Shown here: positions 24,646-33,308 of the stretch, piece after piece
How the letters are laid out: each line of letters begins with the position of its first letter
How positions within the stretch are numbered: the stretch's first letter is position 1
Assembly: GCF_900177405.1 (NCBI RefSeq)
Contig: NZ_LT840185.1
Span: 1,975,501-2,039,500 of the forward strand
From: Allosphingosinicella indica
Lineage (GTDB): Bacteria > Pseudomonadota > Alphaproteobacteria > Sphingomonadales > Sphingomonadaceae
Length of the DNA: 64,000 nt
Direction: 5' to 3'
Position numbers and translations under genes: made by a program
The notes under the pieces: generated by a model
The model's database searches: none
Told to the model about the DNA's origin: nothing
What the model saw: only the letters and a program-made list of their open reading frames with translations

Positions 24646-26640
24646 ATGCGATCTTGGAAGCTGATAGCGGCAGCCGCGCTGGCGGTGCTGATGGGGCCGG
24701 CGGCCGTGACGCAGGGCCCGGCGCCGGTCGCGCCCGTTTCCCCCACCGTTGCGCCCGAAAGCGTGCCACCGGCCCCACCGGCGGTTCCCTCCGGCGGCGC
24801 TCCGCTCGATCGCGCCAATGTCGAAGCCTGGCTCGACGGCTTCATGCCGTACGCGATGGCGCGCGGTGACATCGCCGGCGGCGTCGTCGTGGTCGTCAAG
24901 GACGGCCAGGTGCTGTTCGAGAAGGGCTATGGCTACAGCGACGTCGCCAAGCGCAAGCCGGTCTCCGCGGACGCGACGCTGTTCCGCCCCGGATCGGTCT
25001 CCAAGCTGCTGACCTGGACGGCGGTCATGCAGCTCGTCGAGCAGGGGAAGCTCGATCTCGACCGCGACGTGAACACCTATCTCGATTTCAAGATTCCCGC
25101 CTATGACGGCAAGCCGGTGACGCTGCGCAACATCATGACGCACACCGCGGGCTTCGAGGAATCGGCGCGCTACATCATGAGCAACGACCCCAAGGGTCCG
25201 CCGATGTCGCTCGAAGAGCTCATGCGCGACACGGTGCCGCGGCGCATCTTCGCGCCAGGGACGACGCCGGCCTATTCAAACTACGCCACCGCGCTCGCCG
25301 GCTATATCGTCGCCCGCGCCTCCGGTCAGTCGTTCGACGATTATATCGACCAGCACATCCTTCGACCGCTCAACATGACGCGCTCCAGCTTCCGCCAGCC
25401 GCTGCCGGCGAATTTGAAGCCGCTGATGTCGCAGGGTTATGCGCTCGGTTCGGGCGATCCCAAGCCGTTCGAGATGGTCGGCCCGGCGCCGGCCGGCAGC
25501 CTCGCGGCGACCGGCAACGACATGGCGAAGTTCATGCTCGCGCATCTCAATCAGGGGCAGGGGCTGTTGCGGCCGGAGACGGCCAAGCAGATGCACGAGA
25601 CCACGCTCGACATCGTCCCGCCGCTCAACCGTATGGCGCTCGGCTTCTACGAGCAGAATATCAACGGCCACCGCGTCATCGGCCATGGCGGCGATACGCA
25701 GTGGTTCCACTCCTATCTGTGGCTGTTCCCGGACGACAATGTCGGGCTTTACATGTCGGTGAACAGCGCCGGCAAGGACGGCGCTACCGGGCCGCTGCGC
25801 GACGGGCTCTTCACCCAGTTCGCCGACCGCTACTTCCCGGCGCCGCTCAGCACCGCGAAGGTGGATGCCGAGACCGCGAAACAGCATGCCCAGATGATGG
25901 CCGGCACCTACACCAACAGCCGCGGCCATCAGAAGAGCTTCCTCAGCTTCCTCAACCTGATGGGGCAGGTGAAGCTCGGCGTGAACGCGGACGGGACGCT
26001 GAATGCGCCCGCGGTGACCGGCAGTGCGTCGCAGCCGCGCAAATGGGTCGAGATCGCGCCGTTCGTCTGGCGCGACGCTTACGGCAGCGAGCGGATCGCC
26101 GCGAAGGTCGAGAATGGCCAGGTCGTCCGCTGGAGCTTCGACGCCGTATCGCCCTTCATGATGTTCGATCGCGTGCCCTGGTACACCAACAGCGCGTGGC
26201 TGATGCCGGCCTTCCTCGCGGCGCTGGTCATCATCCTGCTGACCGCGCTGACCTGGCCCGCCGGCTGGATCGCACGGCGCCGCTACAAAGCCGCGCTGCC
26301 GTTCGAAGGGCAGGCGCTCAAGGCCTTCCGCCTGACCCGCGGCTTCGCCTGGGCGACGGTGCTGGTGGTCGTCGGCTGGGTGACCTTCATGAGCGTTGCG
26401 ATGGCCGATTTCACTCTGCTGTCGGGATCGCTCGACTGGCTTCTCTACATCCTGCAGGCGCTGTCGCCGGTGGTGTTCTTCGGCATGGTCGGCATCGCCG
26501 CTTGGAACCTGTGGCTCGCCTGGACCGGCAAGCGCGGCTGGTTCTCAAGGACGTGGAGCGTGCTGCTGCTGATCGGCGCGGTGATCGTGCTGTGGGTGGC
26601 TTTGGCCTTCCACCTGATCGGCTTTGGCACCCTGTACTGA
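24646..26640 (+). CDS. Serine hydrolase (class C beta-lactamase fold) with C-terminal membrane domain
   Basis: A 664-aa protein. After an N-terminal signal segment and a Pro-rich linker (25-55), residues about 60-400 form a beta-lactamase/DD-peptidase fold: SxxK as GSVSKLLT, YxN as PAYSNYATA, and HGG as GHGGDTQWF. Residues about 515-664 contain four or five hydrophobic spans, so the enzyme is tethered with its catalytic domain outside the cytoplasm. Relatives include D-aminopeptidases and esterases. First gene after operator site A, 10 nt before the racemase gene; likely acts on D-amino-acid peptides (inference). Confidence 0.88.
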   Translation: MRSWKLIAAAALAVLMGPAAVTQGPAPVAPVSPTVAPESVPPAPPAVPSGGAPLDRANVEAWLDGFMPYAMARGDIAGGVVVVVKDGQVLFEKGYGYSDVAKRKPVSADATLFRPGSVSKLLTWTAVMQLVEQGKLDLDRDVNTYLDFKIPAYDGKPVTLRNIMTHTAGFEESARYIMSNDPKGPPMSLEELMRDTVPRRIFAPGTTPAYSNYATALAGYIVARASGQSFDDYIDQHILRPLNMTRSSFRQPLPANLKPLMSQGYALGSGDPKPFEMVGPAPAGSLAATGNDMAKFMLAHLNQGQGLLRPETAKQMHETTLDIVPPLNRMALGFYEQNINGHRVIGHGGDTQWFHSYLWLFPDDNVGLYMSVNSAGKDGATGPLRDGLFTQFADRYFPAPLSTAKVDAETAKQHAQMMAGTYTNSRGHQKSFLSFLNLMGQVKLGVNADGTLNAPAVTGSASQPRKWVEIAPFVWRDAYGSERIAAKVENGQVVRWSFDAVSPFMMFDRVPWYTNSAWLMPAFLAALVIILLTALTWPAGWIARRRYKAALPFEGQALKAFRLTRGFAWATVLVVVGWVTFMSVAMADFTLLSGSLDWLLYILQALSPVVFFGMVGIAAWNLWLAWTGKRGWFSRTWSVLLLIGAVIVLWVALAFHLIGFGTLY

Positions 26641-26650
26641 GCCGTAGCCG

Positions 26651-27670
26651 GTGTCGCTCAGCCCGCTTCGCCTGACCGTTCGTACGGAGAGCTTCGCCTA
26701 CAAACAGCCGTTCCGGATTTCGGGCTATGTGTTCGACCGGACCGAGCTGGTGGTGGTGGAGCTTTCCTACGGTGAGCATGTCGGGCGGGGCGAGGCGGCG
26801 GGCGTCTATTATCTGGGCGACGACGTGCCCGCGATGCTGGCGGCGATCGAGCGGGTCCGCCCGGCGATCGAAGCGGGCGCGACGCGGCTGACGCTCCAGG
26901 CGCTGCTGCCGCCCGGCGGCGCGCGCAATGCGCTCGACTGCGCTTATTGGGAGCTGGAGGCGCGCCAGCAGGGAAAGCCGGTCTGGCAGCTCGCCGGCGT
27001 CCGCGAGCCGCGGCCGCTCCGCACTACGATCACCTTGGGCGCCGATGATCCGGCGAAGATGGCGGCAGCGGCCATCGCGCTCGGCGACGTCACCGCGATC
27101 AAGCTCAAGCTGACCGGCGAGGCTGCCGTCGATGCCGCGAGGGTCTCGGCAGTCCGCGCGGCCCGCGAGGATTGCTGGATCGGCGTCGACGCCAACCAAG
27201 GATACGACGCATCGGCAGTGCCGGCGCTTGCCGCGCATCTCGTCGCCAACCGCATCGAATTGCTCGAGCAGCCGATCAAGCGCGGCAGCGAAGCGGATCT
27301 CGACGGCGTCGCGCGCCCGCTGCCATTCGCGGCGGACGAGAGCTGCGTTTCGCTTGCGGAGATGGACCGCATCGCCGGCCGTTTCGATGTCGTGAACATC
27401 AAGCTCGACAAGTGCGGGGGGCTGACCGAAGGCCTCGCGATCGCTGCGCGGGCAAAGGCGATGGGCCTGTCGGTGATGGTCGGCAACATGATGGGCACCA
27501 GCATCTCAATGGCGCCGTCCTTCGTGCTCGGCCAGCTCTGCGACATCGTCGATCTGGACGGACCCACCTTCCTTGCGGAGGACCGTGATCCGGCGGTCGA
27601 ATATCGGGGCGGAGACGTGTGGTGCCCCGAAAGTGTCTGGGGCGATCCGCAGCCCGCAATGACCCGTTGA
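26651..27670 (+). CDS. dgcA: Enolase-superfamily racemase, DgcA-like (or dipeptide epimerase)
   Basis: A 339-aa member of the muconate lactonising subgroup. Catalytic elements are all present: KxK in AIKLKLTGE, metal ligands in VDANQGY, LLEQPI and AADESC, and the second catalytic Lys in NIKLDKCGGL. This site occurs in L-Ala-D/L-Glu epimerases and in N-acetyl-D-glutamate racemase DgcA. A DUF1611/DgcN gene 3.5 kb downstream under the same proposed operator favours DgcA, which turns N-acetyl-D-Glu into N-acetyl-L-Glu. It starts with GTG 26651. If it acts on L-Ala-D-Glu instead, the cluster role as D-Glu salvage remains. Confidence 0.8.
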   Translation: MSLSPLRLTVRTESFAYKQPFRISGYVFDRTELVVVELSYGEHVGRGEAAGVYYLGDDVPAMLAAIERVRPAIEAGATRLTLQALLPPGGARNALDCAYWELEARQQGKPVWQLAGVREPRPLRTTITLGADDPAKMAAAAIALGDVTAIKLKLTGEAAVDAARVSAVRAAREDCWIGVDANQGYDASAVPALAAHLVANRIELLEQPIKRGSEADLDGVARPLPFAADESCVSLAEMDRIAGRFDVVNIKLDKCGGLTEGLAIAARAKAMGLSVMVGNMMGTSISMAPSFVLGQLCDIVDLDGPTFLAEDRDPAVEYRGGDVWCPESVWGDPQPAMTR

Positions 27671-27708
27671 CATATTTCCAATCGGGATCATAACATCCCA
27701 AACAGGAC
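27667..27708 (+). promoter_or_regulatory. Promoter and candidate XRE-cupin operator, site B
   Basis: TTGACA (27667-27672), 16-nt spacer, CATAAC (27689-27694), then the same 29-nt element as site A (27680-27708), at the same distance from the -35. Its hexamers TCGGGA (27682) and ACAGGA (27702) are 20 bp apart. An inner palindrome GGGAT-N6-ATCCC covers 27684-27699. It precedes the second, seven-gene operon that starts at 27732. Confidence 0.65.
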
Positions 27709-27731
27709 ATAATAATGACAGGGAGAGTGGG

Positions 27732-28874
27732 GTGAGCATTTCATCCCGGTGGACGCGTCGCGCCTTCATGGGCGGCGCGGCAGGGGCGGCCGTGTGCGCG
27801 CCGATGGTCAATCGCGGCTATTTCGAGCTCGGCGCGCAATCGCCGCGCGCTTATTCGCGCCGCGCGGTCGATTTGGTGCGCGACGCGATGGTTATCGACA
27901 TGCTCGCGCCGCTGAACCTCGATCTCGATCCCAACGCCCATGCCAAGCCGCTCACCGCCAAGGCGGCTGAGGAGTTCAAGGTTAGTGGCATCACCGGCTT
28001 CCACTGCGCCTTCGGGATGAGCGGTCCGGACGTCTATGCCGAGACGCTCGCCTATATGGCCGCGTGGCAGGGCTATTGCGGCCGCAACCCGCACGTCTTC
28101 TCGCTGATCGGCAGCGCCAAGGATCTCGATCAGGCCAAGGCGGACGGCAAGGCCGGCGTGATCATGGGTGTCCAGAATGCCGAGCATTTCCGCACCGCCA
28201 AGGATGTGCAGACCTTCTACGATCTCGGCCAGCGCTGCTCGCAGCTCACCTACAACAGCCAGAACATGATCGGATCAGGCAGCACCGACCGCATAGACGG
28301 CGGTGTCAGCGATTATGGCGTCGAGGTCATCGAGGCGATGAACAAGACGGGGATGCTGGTCGACGTGTCGCACAGCGGCGATCGCACCACGCTCGACGCG
28401 GTCGAGCTGTCGAAGGTGCCGATCGCCTATACCCACTCCAACTGCCGCGCGATTGCCGGCCATCCGCGCACCAAGACCGACGAGGCGATCGTCGCGCTTG
28501 GAAAGAAGGGCGGTGTGATGGGCATCACCGGCGTCCGCATGTTCGTCAGCAAGACCGATCCCACCAACGTCGGCCATATGGTCGATCATATCGACCATGT
28601 CGTGAAGCTGACGGGGATCGAGCATGTCGGCATCGGCTCTGACGCAGATTTGAACGGCTATGACGACATGCGCGAGGACCAGTACAAGATGTTGAAGGCC
28701 GCCTACAAGGCGAGCTACGCCTTCCGCGAAAAGATCGACATCGACGGCTTCGACCATCCCCGCAAGGTCTTCGACCTGACGGAAGAACTCATTCGCCGCA
28801 AATATTCCGACGCCAACATCAAGGCCGTGCTCGGCGGCAATTTCCGCCGTCTGCTCGGCGACACCTGGAAATGA
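27732..28874 (+). CDS. M19 membrane-dipeptidase family protein with altered metal site
   Basis: A 380-aa protein exported by the Tat route (WTRRAFMGGAAGAAV, residues 7-21). The M19 (renal dipeptidase) fold is clear: LVDVSHSGD and YTHSNCRAIAGHPR supply two His, VGIGSDAD the Asp, and LGGNFRRLL ends it. But the first HxD metal motif is missing (VIDMLAPLN, with Leu and Pro at those positions) and the bridging Glu of the usual IEG motif appears as Gln (GVQNAEHF). It may act with one metal or have a new activity. GTG start at 27732, with GGGAGAG 5 nt upstream. First gene of the operon. Confidence 0.85.
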   Translation: MSISSRWTRRAFMGGAAGAAVCAPMVNRGYFELGAQSPRAYSRRAVDLVRDAMVIDMLAPLNLDLDPNAHAKPLTAKAAEEFKVSGITGFHCAFGMSGPDVYAETLAYMAAWQGYCGRNPHVFSLIGSAKDLDQAKADGKAGVIMGVQNAEHFRTAKDVQTFYDLGQRCSQLTYNSQNMIGSGSTDRIDGGVSDYGVEVIEAMNKTGMLVDVSHSGDRTTLDAVELSKVPIAYTHSNCRAIAGHPRTKTDEAIVALGKKGGVMGITGVRMFVSKTDPTNVGHMVDHIDHVVKLTGIEHVGIGSDADLNGYDDMREDQYKMLKAAYKASYAFREKIDIDGFDHPRKVFDLTEELIRRKYSDANIKAVLGGNFRRLLGDTWK

Positions 28875-28912
28875 CCGCGGACAGGGGCCGCGAAGCTTTG
28901 GGGAGAGCTCTC

Positions 28913-31117
28913 ATGATCAAATCGGCATTCTTCGGCTGTACCGCGCTCACGCTGTCGCTCGCGCCGTCCGGCGCTTTCGCGCAGGATACTGCGCCCGCCA
29001 GCGGGGCGGGCGTGCTCGACAGCGAGGCGATCGTCGTCACCGCGCAGAAGCGCGAGCAGATCCTGCAGGACGTGCCGATCTCGATCAGCGTCGTCGGCGG
29101 TGACCAGCTCGTGAAGCAGGGCGCGACGCAGCTCGTCGATCTCAGCGGCTATGTGCCCGGCCTCCAGGTCGACAGCACCGGCACGCCGGGCCAGTCGACC
29201 ATATCGGTGCGCGGTGTCGCGCCAGTCGGTCCCAGTCAGACCGTTGGCATTTATCTGGACGATTCACCAGTAGGCTCCTCCAGCTTCTATGCGCGTGCCG
29301 TGGGCCTTTCCCTCGATCTTCTGCCCTATGACGTGCAGCGCATCGAGATTTTACGCGGGCCGCAGGGCACGCTCTATGGCGCCAGCTCCATTGGTGGCCT
29401 GCTAAAATACGTCACGGTCTCGCCCGACTTGAACAATGTCACCGGACGCGTCGGGGTCGAAGGCTTCGACGTCGCCCATGGCGGCGATCTCGGCTTTGCC
29501 GGGCAGGGCATCGTCAGCGTGCCACTCGTGCCCGGGAAACTCGCCGTCAGCGGTAGCTTCGCGTACCGCAAATTTCCGGGCTACATCGACAACGTCCAGA
29601 CCGGCGCCAAAGATCAGAACGATTATGATCAGACCGGCGGCCGCGTCAGCCTGTTGTGGCAGCCGGATGAGGCCTTCACGATGAGGTTGTCAGGCATCTG
29701 GCAAAATATCGATGCCGAAAATAACGCGTCTGTCGTGCAGGATCTAGCGACCGGGAGGCGGATTGGCGATCGCTGGTCCAACAACAATTATATCGACGAA
29801 CCCTTCGAAAAGGACTTCGAATATTATTCCGCGGTGATGGACTATGATTTCGGCGCCGCAACGCTGACCTCCGCGACGAGTTACAGCGATACCAAGACCG
29901 TCGTCGTTCAGGATGCCAGCCGCGTGTTCGGAACGCTCTATCCGCTGTTGACCGGCGGCGCGTTCGATGCAGGGCTGGCGCCCTTCACAAACACTCTCGA
30001 CCTGGAGAAATTCACGCAGGAACTGCGTCTGACATCCCCCGGCGGGGGCACTTTCGAATGGATGGTCGGCGGCTTTTACACCTATGAGAAGAGCGGCAAT
30101 CTGCAGGTGATCCGCGCGCTCGATTTCGACGGTAACCCGTTGGTCGGCCTGGATCCGGTGGCAATTGCTTCTCTGCCGAGCAAATACCGCGAATATGCTC
30201 TGTTCGGTAATGCGACCTACAGCTTCAGCGAGCAATTCGACATCACGGCCGGCGCACGCTGGGCGCGCAACAAGCAGCGTTTCCGTCAGATCAGCAGCGG
30301 CGCCATCGTACCCACGGCGGACGATCCCGGCCGCTCGGCGGAAAGCGTGTTCACGTACAGCATCAGCCCCCAGTTCCACGTCAGCGAAGACACGATGATC
30401 TATGGCCGGGTGGCCAGCGGCTATCGCCCCGGCGGGCCGAACATCACCTTCCCCGGAGTCGTGCCCACGGTCAGCTCGGATTCTCTCACCAGCTACGAAA
30501 TCGGCGTAAAGTCGAACCTGCCGGCGTCCGGCGTGTCGCTCGAACTGGCGGCATTCTACCTCGACTGGAAGGATATCCAGCTGAGCGTGAACTTCGACGG
30601 AGTCACTGGACTTTCCAACGCAGGCTCGGCGCGCAGCCTGGGCCTCGAAGGCTCGCTCATCTGGCAACCGGTCGAGGGGCTACGGCTCGGCGTCAACGGC
30701 GCGTATGTCGATGCCAAGCTCACGTCCGAGCCGCCGCCGAGCGTTGGCGGCGCCGACGGCGACCGGTTGCCGCGCATTCCCCGGTTCAGCGGCTCGTTCA
30801 CCGCCGATTATGCCTTCCCGGTCGGCAGCAACGAAGCCAGCATCGGCATGGGCATACGTCACTCCGGCGGCCGGCTGTCGCTGGTCGAAAGCAATCCGGA
30901 CACGGTTCGCGCCAAGGCGTATACGGCGATCGACGTCAACGCCCAGATGACGTTCGACGAGCGCTGGACGCTGCGCGTCTATGCCCGCAACCTGACCGAT
31001 ACCAGGGCGGCCTTGACGCGGGATCTGTCCACCGACGGCCTTGGCCAGCCCTATCAGTTCTCGGTAACGCCGCTGCAGCCGCGGACGATCGGCATCGCCG
31101 CCGAATATGCCTTCTGA
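28913..31117 (+). CDS. TonB-dependent receptor
   Basis: A 734-aa outer-membrane transporter. Signal peptide 1-23 (ending GAFAQ), TonB-box-like EAIVVTAQKREQ, plug domain (PISISVVGG, VPGLQVDSTG, DVQRIEILRGPQGTLYG) and a barrel that ends with a C-terminal Phe (IAAEYAF), as required for insertion. The ligand is probably a peptide or N-acylated D-amino acid given the enzymes beside it. ATG 28913 with GGGGAGAG upstream is preferred to the ATG at 28871, which overlaps the previous stop but has no signal peptide right after it. Confidence 0.93.
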   Translation: MIKSAFFGCTALTLSLAPSGAFAQDTAPASGAGVLDSEAIVVTAQKREQILQDVPISISVVGGDQLVKQGATQLVDLSGYVPGLQVDSTGTPGQSTISVRGVAPVGPSQTVGIYLDDSPVGSSSFYARAVGLSLDLLPYDVQRIEILRGPQGTLYGASSIGGLLKYVTVSPDLNNVTGRVGVEGFDVAHGGDLGFAGQGIVSVPLVPGKLAVSGSFAYRKFPGYIDNVQTGAKDQNDYDQTGGRVSLLWQPDEAFTMRLSGIWQNIDAENNASVVQDLATGRRIGDRWSNNNYIDEPFEKDFEYYSAVMDYDFGAATLTSATSYSDTKTVVVQDASRVFGTLYPLLTGGAFDAGLAPFTNTLDLEKFTQELRLTSPGGGTFEWMVGGFYTYEKSGNLQVIRALDFDGNPLVGLDPVAIASLPSKYREYALFGNATYSFSEQFDITAGARWARNKQRFRQISSGAIVPTADDPGRSAESVFTYSISPQFHVSEDTMIYGRVASGYRPGGPNITFPGVVPTVSSDSLTSYEIGVKSNLPASGVSLELAAFYLDWKDIQLSVNFDGVTGLSNAGSARSLGLEGSLIWQPVEGLRLGVNGAYVDAKLTSEPPPSVGGADGDRLPRIPRFSGSFTADYAFPVGSNEASIGMGIRHSGGRLSLVESNPDTVRAKAYTAIDVNAQMTFDERWTLRVYARNLTDTRAALTRDLSTDGLGQPYQFSVTPLQPRTIGIAAEYAF

Positions 31118-31132
31118 GGAAAAGCGCCTTCG

Positions 31133-32179
31133 ATGAACGCTCCCTTCGATCCGGGCGCGGCGGGCGCCGCGCTGGCGCTGCCGCAGCCTTACCTGCTGTT
31201 CCTCGGCGACACCGCCGAGGCCAGCTATGCCAAGACGGCCTTCGGGCTGCGCGACTGGGCGGGGGAGCGGTGCGTCGGCGAACTCGCGCTTTCCGACCGG
31301 ACGGTGACGACCGGCCTGCCGCGCCTGTCTCCTGCGGAAGCGCGAGCGAAAGGCGCGCGCGCGCTGGTGATCGGCGTCGCCAATGAAGGCGGCATCATCG
31401 CCGATCACTGGGTGGCCTCGCTGGTCGAAGCGCTCGACGCGGGGCTAGACATCGTCAGCGGGATGCACGCGCGGCTCGCCGACATTCCCGCGCTGCGCGA
31501 AGCAGCGGCGCGCAACGGCCGGCGGCTTATCGATGTTCGGACCCCGCCGGCGCGGCTTTCGGTCGGCACCGGCCGCAAGCGCAGCGGCAAGCGGCTGCTC
31601 ACCGTCGGCACCGATTGCGCGCTCGGCAAGAAATATACGGCGCTGGCCATCGCCAAGGCGTTCGCGGATCGCGGTGTCGACACCGATTTCCGTGCGACGG
31701 GACAGACCGGCATAATGATCGCCGGCGGCGGAATGCCGATGGACGCGGTGATCTCGGATTTCGAAGCGGGCGCCGCCGAGGCACTCAGCCCGGACGCCGC
31801 ACCCGATCATTGGGATGTGGTCGAAGGGCAGGGCTCGCTGTTCCACCCGGCTTATGCTGCGGTGTCGCTCGGCCTGCTCCACGGCAGCCAGCCGGACGTG
31901 TTCGTGGTCTGCCACCGGCCTGGCCGGACGCACATCATGGGGCTCGCCGATTTCGCGCTGCCTTCGATCGAGGAGGTGATCGACATGACGACACGCCTCG
32001 GCCGCCTGACCAATCCGGCCATCCGCTGCGGCGGCATCGCGCTCAATACCGCGTCGCTCGGCGATGCCGAAGCGGCGGAGGTGATCGCGGAGCATAAAGC
32101 GCGGCTCGGCCTGCCCGCGGCCGATCCGATCCGCGGCGGCGCGGCCTTCGATGCGCTGATCGATCATTGTCTGGCCTGA
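31133..32179 (+). CDS. dgcN: DUF1611 family protein, D-glutamate N-acetyltransferase DgcN-like
   Basis: A 348-aa protein: N-terminal domain (LLFLGDTAEASYAKTAFGLRD) and a C-terminal P-loop-type domain with TVGTDCALGKKYTALAIAKA (about 157-176), DFRATGQTGIMIAGGGMPMD and VEGQGSLFHPAY. This is the DUF1611 family that includes DgcN, which acetylates D-Glu so that DgcA can racemise it. DgcA-like enzyme and DgcN are separate in this cluster but share the same operator pattern. 15 nt after the receptor gene and 4 nt before the transporter. Confidence 0.85.
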   Translation: MNAPFDPGAAGAALALPQPYLLFLGDTAEASYAKTAFGLRDWAGERCVGELALSDRTVTTGLPRLSPAEARAKGARALVIGVANEGGIIADHWVASLVEALDAGLDIVSGMHARLADIPALREAAARNGRRLIDVRTPPARLSVGTGRKRSGKRLLTVGTDCALGKKYTALAIAKAFADRGVDTDFRATGQTGIMIAGGGMPMDAVISDFEAGAAEALSPDAAPDHWDVVEGQGSLFHPAYAAVSLGLLHGSQPDVFVVCHRPGRTHIMGLADFALPSIEEVIDMTTRLGRLTNPAIRCGGIALNTASLGDAEAAEVIAEHKARLGLPAADPIRGGAAFDALIDHCLA

Positions 32180-32183
32180 GCTG

Positions 32184-33308
32184 ATGCACGCGGGGGCGGA
32201 CGGAACGAAGTCGACCTGGTTCCAGCGGTTCCTGCTGCCCGGTTTCGCGTTCAAGGCGGTAGTGATCGGCGGCGGCTATGCCACCGGCCGCGAGCTGGCC
32301 GAATTCTTCCTGCCGAGCGGTCCGGCGGGCGGCCTGCTCGGTCTGCTGCTGACGACCTTGATCTGGAGCGCGGTGTGCGCCGTCGCCTTCGCCTTCGCGC
32401 GGTTAGTCTCGGCCTATGACTATCGCAGCTTCTTCAAGGCGCTGCTCGGTCCGATCTGGATCGCGTTCGAGATCACATACCTTCTGTTCCTGGTGCTGAT
32501 CCTCGCGGTGGTCGCGGCGGCGGCGGGGGAGATCGGAAGGGCGCTGTTCGGCCTGCCGGTGATCGCCGGCACGCTCGCGCTGGTCGCGGCGATCGCCGGG
32601 ATCACCGCCTTCGGCAATCGCGGCGCGGAGAACCTGTTCCGTTACGCCTCGACCTTCATCTATCTGGTCTATGCATTGTTCCTGATCCTGGCGCTGGCCA
32701 GCTTCGGCGACCGTATCAGCCCCGCGCTCGCATCGGGCGTGCCGACCGACGGCTGGGTCATCGGCGGGATGACCTACGCGAGCTACAATGTGGTGGCGGC
32801 CGTCGCGGTGCTGCCGTTCCTCCGCCACCTCACCAGCCGGCGCGATGCACTGGTCGCGGGCGCGCTCGCCGGGCCGCTCGCAGCGCTGCCCGCGATCATC
32901 TTCTTCCTGTGCATGACCGCCTGGTATCCTGCGATCGGCAGCGAAACCTTGCCGTCGGACTTCCTGCTCCGCCGCATCGGTCAGCCGTGGCTGCATCTGA
33001 TATTCCAGCTCATGATTTTCTGCGCGCTGCTGGAAACCGGCGTCGGTGCCGTCAATGCGGTGAACGAGCGCGTGGACGAGGCGCTCAAAGGCGGCTTCGC
33101 GCCGGCGCTGCGGCTCACGCTTTCGGCCGCATTGCTGCTCGGATCGGCCTTCGTTGCGGCGCGCATCGGCCTGATCGATCTCATCGCCAGCGGCTATGGC
33201 GCGTTCGGCTACATCATGCTGGCGCTGTTCGTCGTGCCCCTGCTCGTGCTCGGGACGCTGCGGCTGGTCCGCGCCAACACCGATCGACTGGAAAGGGAAG
33301 GCCAATGA
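32184..33308 (+). CDS. YkvI-like multi-span membrane transporter
   Basis: A 374-aa inner-membrane protein with about ten hydrophobic helices, starting FKAVVIGGGYATGRELAEFF, the opening of the YkvI membrane-protein family (an APC/LeuT-like fold). The helix-break GGGYATGRE is the likely substrate region. In this operon it is the only cytoplasmic-membrane permease, so it may import the D-amino acid or dipeptide released in the periplasm (inference). Stop overlaps the next start by ATGA. Confidence 0.82.
   Translation: MHAGADGTKSTWFQRFLLPGFAFKAVVIGGGYATGRELAEFFLPSGPAGGLLGLLLTTLIWSAVCAVAFAFARLVSAYDYRSFFKALLGPIWIAFEITYLLFLVLILAVVAAAAGEIGRALFGLPVIAGTLALVAAIAGITAFGNRGAENLFRYASTFIYLVYALFLILALASFGDRISPALASGVPTDGWVIGGMTYASYNVVAAVAVLPFLRHLTSRRDALVAGALAGPLAALPAIIFFLCMTAWYPAIGSETLPSDFLLRRIGQPWLHLIFQLMIFCALLETGVGAVNAVNERVDEALKGGFAPALRLTLSAALLLGSAFVAARIGLIDLIASGYGAFGYIMLALFVVPLLVLGTLRLVRANTDRLEREGQ

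Noticed and set aside
28871-28912. ATG 28871 as start of the TonB-dependent receptor
   Set aside because: It would put 14 charged residues before the signal peptide; ATG 28913 has GGGGAGAG and a standard signal.
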